From Corallococcus silvisoli (GTDB lineage Bacteria > Myxococcota > Myxococcia > Myxococcales > Myxococcaceae): a DNA stretch of 64,000 nucleotides. Position numbers and translations under genes: made by a program. This document shows positions 1 through 6,340 of the stretch, piece after piece (positions within the stretch are counted from its first letter, which is position 1; each line of letters opens with the position of its first letter). The stretch is from the NCBI RefSeq assembly GCF_009909145.1, contig NZ_JAAAPJ010000003.1:1-64000 (forward strand), given 5' to 3'. The notes below the pieces were generated by a model. That model searched no databases, was not told the origin of the DNA, and saw only the letters and a program-made list of their open reading frames with translations.

Positions 1-103
1 CTCCTTCAGGAGGACGACGAGAGGTTTGTACGGCGACAGCTACAAAAAGATTATCGGTGGTGCCTTCCCGGAGTTTCCTGGGGGATTTCCAGGATCATTT
101 CCG
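1..103. repeat. Leader repeat, copy 1
   Basis: This stretch is nearly identical to 441-542, differing by a one-base indel and a divergent patch near 61-70. Copy 2 is the 5' leader of the short needle-like gene at 213-434. Copy 1 ends, in minus-strand direction, in the same ribosome-binding sequence, so it should be the leader of a gene whose start codon lies about six bases left of position 1. Part of a tandem duplication of leader plus gene, cut by the window edge. Confidence 0.85.
51..77 (-). promoter_or_regulatory. Putative sigma-28-type promoter (copy 1)
   Basis: On the minus strand the sequence reads GAAACTCC, 11 bases, ACCGATAA. The sigma-28 (FliA) consensus is TAAAGTTT, 11 bases, GCCGATAA. 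The -10 box matches 7 of 8, the -35 match is partial and the spacing is exact. The spacer differs from copy 2 while both boxes are kept. It would drive the gene off the left edge. Confidence 0.5.
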
Positions 104-141
104 CCCCCCACGCGCCCCGCCACCGGCCCCCCGAAACGCCG

Positions 142-187
142 CCGGCCCCGGACCAGTACCCCCGAAGGAGCACCAGCGCGGGGCCGG
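142..187 (-). terminator. Hairpin downstream of the short needle-like gene
   Basis: CCGGCCCCG at 142-150 pairs perfectly with CGGGGCCGG at 179-187, leaving a 28-base loop that may itself fold. It follows the stop codon of the 213-434 gene and precedes leader copy 1. There is no clear U-run, so it may be a processing or mRNA-stabilising hairpin rather than a true terminator. Confidence 0.4.
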
Positions 188-212
188 AGCGAACCACTCA
201 ACCTGCCTGCGA

Positions 213-434
213 CTACTTCAGGTTGTTGATGGCCGCCATCGCCATCTCGTCCATCTTCTTCATCAGGTTCGTGATCGTGCTCATGATCTGCGAGTCCTGC
301 TGAACCTTCTTCTGCGCCTCCAGGAAGCCGCGCTGCTCCGGCGGGGCCTGGGCGATCATGTCGTCCATCGAGGAGCGCTGGGAGTTGGAGGTGCTGATGG
401 CGGTGGAGAGGACGTTCGCGAGGCCGCTGGCCAT
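213..434 (-). CDS. Short needle-like (SctF-like) T3SS protein
   Basis: A 73-residue small helical protein. Its C-terminal half has the layout of T3SS needle subunits: Gln and Ser at regular spacing, then Asn, Met-Lys, Asp-Glu-Met and a final Ile-Asn-Asn-Leu-Lys. PrgI and YscF end in a comparable Ser-Asn...Lys...Asp...Ile-x-Asn-Phe-Arg pattern. Length (73 against about 80) and lack of a signal peptide also fit. The start ATG at 434 has GGAG six bases upstream. It is the last complete gene of the T3SS locus here and shares a duplicated leader with a gene off the left edge. It could instead be a small secreted protein of the same fold. The family call rests on pattern, not a profile search. Confidence 0.5.
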   Translation of the reverse strand: MASGLANVLSTAISTSNSQRSSMDDMIAQAPPEQRGFLEAQKKVQQDSQIMSTITNLMKKMDEMAMAAINNLK

Positions 435-452
435 GGGGTACTCCTTCAGGAG
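435..452 (-). promoter_or_regulatory. Ribosome-binding site inside a small hairpin
   Basis: The minus-strand mRNA reads CUCC-UGAA-GGAG, then UACCCC and AUG. The Shine-Dalgarno GGAG can pair with CUCC just upstream across a four-base loop. The same 12 bases occur at 1-12. This may limit translation of the needle-like mRNAs. Confidence 0.45.
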
Positions 453-542
453 GACGACGGAGGTTTGTACGGCGACAGCTACAAAAAGATTATCGGTGGT
501 GGGGGTCCAGAGTTTCCTGGGAGATTACCTGGATCATTTCCT
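441..542. repeat. Leader repeat, copy 2
   Basis: Second copy of the roughly 100-base leader at 1-103. It carries a sigma-28-like promoter (490-516), a conserved transcribed leader with a run of A/T, and the ribosome-binding hairpin. It sits directly upstream of the 213-434 gene. Confidence 0.85.
490..516 (-). promoter_or_regulatory. Putative sigma-28-type promoter for the short needle-like gene
   Basis: On the minus strand: GAAACTCT, 11 bases, ACCGATAA. The -10 box is one base from the FliA consensus GCCGATAA, and the -35 box matches TAAAGTTT at five of eight positions. The predicted transcript would have a leader of about 50 bases. A FliA/WhiG-type sigma gene lies in the same locus at 14882-15718. 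Confidence 0.55.
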
Positions 543-574
543 GTCCCCTACCCGCCGGGAGAAGGACGGGACTG

Positions 575-1156
575 TCAGCCCTTCAACTTCCCAAGTGCCG
601 GATTCTTCATCCAGGCCTTGAAGGACTCCAGCTGCTGCTGCTCCGCCTTCGGATCAGGCGTGCCCGCGGGCTCCGGGTTCAGGTTCATCTTGCCCCGGCT
701 GGAGCTCTCGAAGCCGTCGGAGCTGCCCTTGGGGCCCGGACGGGAAGCAGCGGGCGCCGCCGCCGTCGGGGCCGCCGCGCCCGGAGGGGTGATGGCCAGC
801 TTGGCGCCGATCTCCGGGTTCATTTCCATCACGGCCTTCTGGATGGTCATGCCGTAGGTGGAGATGCGGTGCTGGAGGTACTCCACCACCTGGCCCAGGA
901 TGGGCGGAGGCGGGAGGATGGGCTCCTTCATGAAGCGCGTGAGCGCGTCCTTCACGTCGGTGTAGAGCTGCTGATCCAACGGCGCCGTCGGGGCCGAGGA
1001 AGCCACCAGCTTGCGCATGTTGCGCAGCACCTGCTGGAACGTGCCCGTCGCGGACTTGGACTGCTCGTCCAGCTCCACCAGCAGCTTCTCGCGCTTCGCC
1101 GTCAGCTCCGGCGGCTCCGGCGGCAGCGGCGGAATCTCTTTCTTGGGGGGGGCCAT
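575..1156 (-). CDS. Unknown T3SS-locus protein, Pro-rich ends
   Basis: A 193-residue protein I do not recognise. The N terminus is Pro/Glu-rich (KKEIPPLPPEPPEL), residues about 20-110 look helical, and the C terminus is a Pro/Ala/Gly/Ser-rich linker ending in a short helical segment. No signal peptide or membrane segment. I chose ATG 1156 rather than 1168 because GGAGAGG sits just in front of it, within the alternative codons. It lies between the SycD-like chaperone and the short needle-like gene. A secreted cap, tip or substrate protein served by that chaperone is possible but unproven. Confidence 0.6.
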   Translation of the reverse strand: MAPPKKEIPPLPPEPPELTAKREKLLVELDEQSKSATGTFQQVLRNMRKLVASSAPTAPLDQQLYTDVKDALTRFMKEPILPPPPILGQVVEYLQHRISTYGMTIQKAVMEMNPEIGAKLAITPPGAAAPTAAAPAASRPGPKGSSDGFESSSRGKMNLNPEPAGTPDPKAEQQQLESFKAWMKNPALGKLKG

Positions 1157-1255
1157 GAACCTCTCCATCGGTTGAGGTGAATGAATCGAGCCTAACAGAT
1201 ATTACGGGGCTTCCACATCCGACGCGCGGGGCAGGCGCGAGGCCCGGCCAGCGGA

Positions 1256-1732
1256 TCAGCGGCGCGTGAGCGCGTTCACCATGGCGCCCGCCTTGCGCAC
1301 CACCGGATCATCCACGGGCGTCATCGCCGCGGCGCGACGGAGGTCCTCGAGCGCCTGGGGCTTCTGTCCCATGGCCAGCTTCACCTCCGCGCGGCCCACG
1401 TAGACGGCGGGATCCTGCGGCGCCAGCTTCGCGGCCACGTCGAAGGCGGCCAGCGCGCCCTGGCCGTTGCCCGCGGCCATCTCCACCACCCCGAGCGCCT
1501 TGGCGAAGTACACGTCGGTGGGGTTCACCGCGTAGAGGCCCTGGAACAGCGTGCGCGCCTCCGCCACCCGGCCCTGGTAGAAGAAGAAGTAGGCCGTCTT
1601 GGCGATGGCGTACAGCTCGTCGTTGGAATAGCCGCGCACCTCGCGGAGCGTGGCCTTGCCCTCCGCCCAGCGCTGAAGGAGCGCGGTGAGCTTGGCCTCG
1701 TCCTGCGGATCTTCCGGGTCCAGCGCCGCCAT
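1256..1732 (-). CDS. SycD/LcrH-type T3SS class II chaperone (TPR)
   Basis: A 158-residue protein with tandem tetratricopeptide repeats. It shows the spacing of SycD/SicA/IpgC chaperones: a 'GYSNDELYAIAKTAYFFF' first helix pair, 'YQGRVAEARTLFQGL', 'NPTDVYFAKALGVVEMAAG' and 'DPAVYVGRAEVKLAMG'. Class II chaperones are cytoplasmic and hold translocators or early substrates before export. The upstream gene (1736-2218) is three bases away, so the two are co-transcribed. Its partners are probably the unknown proteins on either side. No hydrophobic translocator of the usual kind is adjacent, which is odd for this class. Confidence 0.8.
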   Translation of the reverse strand: MAALDPEDPQDEAKLTALLQRWAEGKATLREVRGYSNDELYAIAKTAYFFFYQGRVAEARTLFQGLYAVNPTDVYFAKALGVVEMAAGNGQGALAAFDVAAKLAPQDPAVYVGRAEVKLAMGQKPQALEDLRRAAAMTPVDDPVVRKAGAMVNALTRR

Positions 1733-1735
1733 GGG

Positions 1736-2218
1736 TCAGTAGCCCTCGTCCTTCTGCTCTTCCCACATGCGGCGGATGATCTCCTGGGACTCCGCGCTCA
1801 CCTGGTCCACCAGGCCGAGCATCGCGGACTCGCGCTGCAGCAGCGCCTTGAGGCGCTCCAGGCGCTCCGGCGGCGCGTTCACGCGGGACAGGCCGCGCTC
1901 CAGCATCCGGCGCTGCCCGTCATCCCCACGGCCGGCGACGCTGGCCAGGTGGGGCCGGTCGCTGAAGCCCTCCAGGTCCGCGTCGTGCCCGCCCGGGTGC
2001 GGCGGCAGCGGCAGCCGAAGCTCCTCCGACGAGTGCGCGGGACCGATGAAGTCCAGCAGCGCCGCCGAGGGCATCGACGGGTTCTTGATGTTGCCCGCCT
2101 TGCGCGCCTTCTTCGCCCGCTCGAGCTGGGCGGGATCCACCAACCGCTCACGGACGCTGCGAGGACCTCCCCAGGGCCAAAGCGCGGTGCTGGGGGGCTG
2201 ATTGTTGATTCTGGCCAT
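1736..2218 (-). CDS. Unknown T3SS-locus protein
   Basis: A 160-residue cytoplasmic-looking protein with no family I can name. The N-terminal half is basic and disordered, followed by an Arg/Leu-rich helical C-terminal half (residues about 105-155) with coiled-coil character. It ends three bases before the SycD-like chaperone gene and begins 46 bases after the free-standing SctU-C gene. Position suggests a substrate or regulator of the system. Confidence 0.6.
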   Translation of the reverse strand: MARINNQPPSTALWPWGGPRSVRERLVDPAQLERAKKARKAGNIKNPSMPSAALLDFIGPAHSSEELRLPLPPHPGGHDADLEGFSDRPHLASVAGRGDDGQRRMLERGLSRVNAPPERLERLKALLQRESAMLGLVDQVSAESQEIIRRMWEEQKDEGY

Positions 2219-2264
2219 GGTGGCCCGACTTCAATACAGGTAGGGGGCCCGCGTCCAGCCCCCT

Positions 2265-2546
2265 TCAGCGTCCGCCCGTCTGCTCGCGCTGGAGGGCGTA
2301 GACGAAGTTCAACACTTCCGCGACCGCGTCGTAGAGCTCTTCGGGCACTTCCTGCCCCACGTCCACCCGGTACAGGGCGTGCGCCAGGGACACGTTGCGC
2401 ATCACCGGGATGCCATACTGCTTGGCGATCTCCCGGATCTTCTCCGCCTTGAGGCGCATGCCCTTCGCCACGATGCGGGGCGCGCCGTCCGCCTTGTTGT
2501 CGTACTTGATGGCGATGGCGATGTCCGCCTCTTCGTCGCTGGCCAT
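2265..2546 (-). CDS. Stand-alone FlhB/SctU C-terminal domain protein
   Basis: A 93-residue protein matching the C-terminal (SctU-C) domain of the neighbouring SctU almost end to end. It shares 'DGAPR', 'KAEKI', 'VSLAHALYRVDVG' and 'VPEELYDAVAEVLNFVYAL'. It begins just after where the autocleavage site lies and has no NPxH motif and no membrane segments, so it resembles a pre-cleaved fragment made as its own protein. Comparable proteins (FlhX, YlqH) occur beside flagellar genes in other bacteria. A role in switching substrate specificity at the export gate is likely. It starts 10 bases after the sctU stop codon. Confidence 0.85.
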   Translation of the reverse strand: MASDEEADIAIAIKYDNKADGAPRIVAKGMRLKAEKIREIAKQYGIPVMRNVSLAHALYRVDVGQEVPEELYDAVAEVLNFVYALQREQTGGR

Positions 2547-2556
2547 GGCCTTCTCC

Positions 2557-3639
2557 TCAGGCGCGCGCTGGCGGCGCCGCGGTCTGCTGCTGCTTGAGCC
2601 CGTAGACGAAGTTCAACACCTCGGCGACCGCGTCGTAGAGCTCCTCCGGGACTTCCTCCCCCACCTCCACGCGAAGCAGCGCGTGCGCCAGCGGGACGTT
2701 GCGCAGCAGCGGCACGTCCGACTCGCGCGCCAGCGCCTTGATGCGCTCCGCCTTGGCGTCCATGCCCTTGACGATGACCCGGGGCGCCCCGTCCTTGTTC
2801 TGGTCGTACATCAGCGCCACCGCGACGTGGTCCGGGTTGGTGACGATGACGCTCGCGTCCTTCACCGCCTCCATCTGGGCCCCCTCCATGATTTCGTGGT
2901 GGAGCTCCTTGCGCTTGGCCTTGTGGTGCGGGTCGCCTTCGCTCTGCTTGTACTCCTTCTTCACCTCCTCCTTCGTCATCATCATGTCCTTCATGTACGA
3001 CTTGCGCTGCCACCACACGTCGAACACGCCGAAGATGACGAAGAGCATCACGATGCGCACGCTCACCCGGTAGATGAGCTCCCCCAGGATGGCCATGATG
3101 CCGTGCGTGTCCTGCCGCACGGTTTCGATGACCAGGGGCATCGAGTCGCGCACCACGCCATAGACGACGTAGGCGGCGACGGAGATCTTGATGAGGTTCT
3201 TGAGCAGTTCCACGAAGGACTTCTTCGAGAACATGTTCTTCAACCCGGCGATGGGGTTGAGCTTGTCGAACTTGGGGATGAGCGGGTCGATGGTGAAGAG
3301 CGACCCCACCTGGAGGAAGTCCAGGAGGCCGCCCAGCACCGCCGCCCCCCCCACCACCGGCACCGTCAGGAGCAGCAGCGTGCGCAGGCCCATGTAGAGC
3401 AGCTGCGTCGTCGCCAGCCCCAGGTCCTGTGAATGGGCGATGGCGTCGAAGCTGAAGCGGAAGAGCGTGGAGATCTCCGTCTCCACGTTGTCCCAGGTTG
3501 CCTTGACGATGCCCAGGCCGGCGACGAGCACGGCCACGCCCGTCAGGTCCTTGCTCTTCCAGGTCTGCCCCTTCTTGCGCGCGTCGTCGAGCTTCTTCTG
3601 CGACGGTTCTTCTGTTTTGTCGCCACTCTCGTCCGACAT
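2557..3639 (-). CDS. sctU: T3SS export switch protein SctU (YscU/FlhB family)
   Basis: A 360-residue inner-membrane protein. The N terminus 'DKTEEPSQKKLDDARKKG' is the family signature. Four membrane segments follow (about 35-50, 80-110, 145-170, 185-205), then a cytoplasmic domain. The autocleavage motif reads Asn268-Pro-Asp-His271, that is NPDH instead of NPTH. The catalytic Asn-Pro pair is kept. Cleavage between Asn and Pro normally switches export from early to late substrates. It lies 18 bases after sctT and 10 bases before a duplicate of its own C-terminal domain. Confidence 0.95.
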   Translation of the reverse strand: MSDESGDKTEEPSQKKLDDARKKGQTWKSKDLTGVAVLVAGLGIVKATWDNVETEISTLFRFSFDAIAHSQDLGLATTQLLYMGLRTLLLLTVPVVGGAAVLGGLLDFLQVGSLFTIDPLIPKFDKLNPIAGLKNMFSKKSFVELLKNLIKISVAAYVVYGVVRDSMPLVIETVRQDTHGIMAILGELIYRVSVRIVMLFVIFGVFDVWWQRKSYMKDMMMTKEEVKKEYKQSEGDPHHKAKRKELHHEIMEGAQMEAVKDASVIVTNPDHVAVALMYDQNKDGAPRVIVKGMDAKAERIKALARESDVPLLRNVPLAHALLRVEVGEEVPEELYDAVAEVLNFVYGLKQQQTAAPPARA

Positions 3640-3657
3640 GGAGGAATCCCGGGGGGC

Positions 3658-4476
3658 TCAGGCCAGCAGCCGGATGGCGTGCTGGACCATGCGGAGCATG
3701 TTGGCCAGCTCCTGCTGCATGCGTCCGATGATCACGTGCACCGCGATGAACATGATCAGCACGCCCACCAGGGGCTTGAGCGACATGGAGATGAAGAACA
3801 CCTGGATCTGCGGCGCGACGCGGTTGATGGCGCCCAGGGACAGGTCGGTGACGAACGCCGCCACCATGCCAGGGCCGGCCAGCGCCAGGCTGATCTTCAG
3901 GAGGTCCGCGAAGGAGCGGATCATCAGGTCGAAGAAGGGCCACACGCCGCGGCTGAAGTGCGGAAAGCCCTCCAGCGGCACGATGGCGAGGCTGTCCCCG
4001 AGCGCCCGGATGATGATGTGGTGCCCGTTCAGCGACAGGAACAGCACCACGCACAGCTGCACCTTGAGGCTGGAGAAGAGCGACACCTGGGTGCCCAGCT
4101 GCGGCACGTAGAGCTGGGCGTTGTTGCTGCCCGACATGGTGTCCATCAGCGTGCCGGCCACGCGGGCCGCGTCGAACACGACGTTGACGATGTACGACAG
4201 CGCCACGCCGATGAAGACCTCCTTGAGCAGCAGCCCGATGTACGGGAGCGCGCTCAGGGGAATCCGGTCCATCCGGTCCGCCACGGAGGGGAACAGCACC
4301 GCGGAGATCAGCAGGCCCAGCCCCAGCTTCATCTCCGAGGGCACGACCTCGCCGCCCAGGAAGGGGCTGAAGATGAGGATGGGCATCACCCGGCACATGA
4401 TGAGCGCCATCGTGAAGATGACGACCGACAGGTTGACCCGAGAACTCAGCTCGGCCATGAGTTCGCCGATATTCAT
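3658..4476 (-). CDS. sctT: T3SS export apparatus protein SctT (YscT/FliR family)
   Basis: A 272-residue inner-membrane protein with six or so hydrophobic segments. FliR/SctT forms the export-gate pore with SctR and SctS. Start ATG 4476 is chosen because it overlaps the sctS stop (ATGA) and gives 'MNIGELMAELSSRVNL', a normal family start. The longer frame to 4545 only reads through sctS. Conserved Gly/Pro-rich stretches such as 'FSPFLGGEVVPSEMKLGLGL' are visible. Confidence 0.93.
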   Translation of the reverse strand: MNIGELMAELSSRVNLSVVIFTMALIMCRVMPILIFSPFLGGEVVPSEMKLGLGLLISAVLFPSVADRMDRIPLSALPYIGLLLKEVFIGVALSYIVNVVFDAARVAGTLMDTMSGSNNAQLYVPQLGTQVSLFSSLKVQLCVVLFLSLNGHHIIIRALGDSLAIVPLEGFPHFSRGVWPFFDLMIRSFADLLKISLALAGPGMVAAFVTDLSLGAINRVAPQIQVFFISMSLKPLVGVLIMFIAVHVIIGRMQQELANMLRMVQHAIRLLA

Positions 4477-4739
4477 CTGCCGATGAGCGCCGGGAACCGG
4501 TCGAAGACGTGGAAGGTGAAGCGCAGGAGCTGGCCGCCAATCCACGGGCCCGTCATGGCCAGCACGCCGAAGACCAGGACGACCTTGGGCGCGAACGTGA
4601 GCGTCTGCTCTTGAATCTGCGTGGTGGCCTGGAACAGCGAGATGAGGAAGCCCACCAGGAGGCTCATGAGCACCGGCGGCGCGGAGACCACGAGCACCAG
4701 GAACAGCGCCTCCTGGGTGATGAACGTGAGCTGATTCAT
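4473..4739 (-). CDS. sctS: T3SS export apparatus protein SctS (YscS/FliQ family)
   Basis: An 88-residue protein with two membrane helices forming a hairpin, typical of FliQ/SctS. The segment 'FQATTQIQEQTLTFAPK' is the family signature. Start ATG 4739 gives the classic N terminus 'MNQLTFITQEAL'; the longer open frame upstream is out-of-frame sctR sequence. It overlaps sctT by four bases and follows sctR by 16 bases. Confidence 0.95.
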   Translation of the reverse strand: MNQLTFITQEALFLVLVVSAPPVLMSLLVGFLISLFQATTQIQEQTLTFAPKVVLVFGVLAMTGPWIGGQLLRFTFHVFDRFPALIGR

Positions 4740-4755
4740 GGGAGTGCGGCGCTCC

Positions 4756-5580
4756 TTACAGGTAGCCGATGACCAGGCCCTTGGCGATGAGGTACCAGCC
4801 GTCCACGAGCACGAACAGCAGCAGCTTGAAGGGCATGGAGATGGTCGTGGGCGACAGCATGTGCATGCCCAGCGCCAGGAGGATGTTGGCCACCACCATA
4901 TCGATGACGATGAAGGGCACGAAGAGCAGGAAGCCAATCTGGAAGGCCTCCTTCAGTTCGGACACGACGAAGGCCGGCACGATGACCATGAAGTCATTCG
5001 GGCCAATGTCCTTGCGGTCCTCCTCCTTCCGCATCTTCTTCGCCAGGCTGTAGAAGAGCGTGCGGTCCTTGTTGGTGACCTTCTTCATCAGGAACTCGCG
5101 CAGCGGCTCCTTGGACTTGTCCGCCGCCCCCAGCAGCGTGCCCACCGTCTCCGATGAGAACACCGACGTGCCTCGGGACCAGACGTCCACGCCGCCCGCC
5201 CGGTACATCTCCTGCCCCACGGGGGCCATGATGTAGACGGTGAGGATGATGGCCAGCCCGGTGATGACCTGGGTGGGGGGAATCTGCTGGGTGCCCAGCG
5301 CCGAGCGGACGATGGAGAGCACCACCGAGATCTTCACGAAGCTCGTCACCATCATCAGCGCGAACGGGACCAGCGACATGGCCGCGAGCGCGAGGATGAG
5401 GATGAGCGGACGGGAGGTGAACGAGTCGGTGTTCACCGCCTCCTTCAACAGCTCGTCCGGGAGCGCGTCCCCACCCTTCTTCGCCGCGGACGCGACGAAG
5501 GGGTGCAGCGACACGAGGGCCGCGAAGAGCCAGGGCGGAGCGCGGAACAGCGGCGGACGGGCGGGAGACGAACGGTTCAC
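4756..5580 (-). CDS. sctR: T3SS export apparatus protein SctR (YscR/FliP family)
   Basis: A 274-residue inner-membrane protein with a cleavable-looking N-terminal signal, as in FliP. Typical stretches are 'LVPFALMMVTSFVKISVV', 'ALGTQQIPPTQVITGLAI' and 'SELKEAFQIGFLLFVPFIVI'. It forms the pentameric core of the export gate. I place the start at GTG 5580, ten bases after the stop of the FliO-like gene with GAAGG in front. An in-frame ATG at 5619 would overlap that gene. The central soluble insertion (about 125-185) is of normal length. Confidence 0.93.
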   Translation of the reverse strand: MNRSSPARPPLFRAPPWLFAALVSLHPFVASAAKKGGDALPDELLKEAVNTDSFTSRPLILILALAAMSLVPFALMMVTSFVKISVVLSIVRSALGTQQIPPTQVITGLAIILTVYIMAPVGQEMYRAGGVDVWSRGTSVFSSETVGTLLGAADKSKEPLREFLMKKVTNKDRTLFYSLAKKMRKEEDRKDIGPNDFMVIVPAFVVSELKEAFQIGFLLFVPFIVIDMVVANILLALGMHMLSPTTISMPFKLLLFVLVDGWYLIAKGLVIGYL

Positions 5581-5590
5581 GGGACGGCCT

Positions 5591-6247
5591 TCAGACGCCC
5601 GGCGGCGGCGTGGTGCCACCGGTCCGGCGGGAGAGGAGCTTCTGGAGGAAAGGACTCAGGGACACCGGAGCCGCCGGAGGCCGCGCGGCGCGGATGCGCT
5701 CCACGGCGTCGCGGTCCAGCTTGGAAACCAGTTGAACGCCACCCTCGCCGCCGCCCACCAGCAGGTACTCGTCCGCGGCCTTCAGGACGAAGAGCGTGCG
5801 CCGCTGATCCAGCGGAATGCGCTCCATCACCGACACGACCGACGCCTTGCCCACGGGCACGCCCTGCAACCCCATCAGCCGGCGCAGGCCCACGTTGAGC
5901 GTCAGGTAGATGGACGCGAGCACCGCGCCCAGGAGCGCCACCGTGCGCACCACCACCCAGACCAGGCTCTCCTGCTCCTCGGCGGCCTCGGGCGCGGCCA
6001 CGCCCAGCTCGCGGTCCAGTTCGTCCGCGTGGCGCGTGGCGCGGGCCGCCCCGCTGATGGCGTCCGCGGCCGCGGGCGCCGCCTTGGGTTCGGCGGGCGA
6101 AGCCTCCACCGGAGCCACCGAGGACTCCTTCACGGAGGCATCGGGCGAGGCGGAGATGGCGGACGCCTGCGCCAGGGCGGCGGGCGACGTGAGGAACAGC
6201 ACGGCGCCGAGCAACAGGCGCGAGGAGGAGAGGCGAAGGACTGCCAT
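5591..6247 (-). CDS. FliO-like flagellar-type biosynthesis protein
   Basis: A 218-residue protein with a signal peptide (cleavage near Ala26), an Ala/Pro-rich periplasmic stretch, one membrane helix (about 96-115) and a small cytoplasmic domain. That domain carries the FliO pattern: 'PLDQRRTLFVLKAADEYLLVGGGEGGVQLVSKLD'. FliO helps assemble FliP in flagella and is absent from most virulence injectisomes. Here it sits immediately upstream of sctR, the position it has in flagellar operons. This supports a flagellum-like ancestry of the locus. Confidence 0.85.
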   Translation of the reverse strand: MAVLRLSSSRLLLGAVLFLTSPAALAQASAISASPDASVKESSVAPVEASPAEPKAAPAAADAISGAARATRHADELDRELGVAAPEAAEEQESLVWVVVRTVALLGAVLASIYLTLNVGLRRLMGLQGVPVGKASVVSVMERIPLDQRRTLFVLKAADEYLLVGGGEGGVQLVSKLDRDAVERIRAARPPAAPVSLSPFLQKLLSRRTGGTTPPPGV

Positions 6248-6340
6248 GGATGGGCGCGAGCCTAGTGCACCCGAGTCAGGACCGCCACGGGGCCGGACAG
6301 GACCAGGCCCCCCTGCCCGCCTGCCCTGGGCGCGGAGCGC

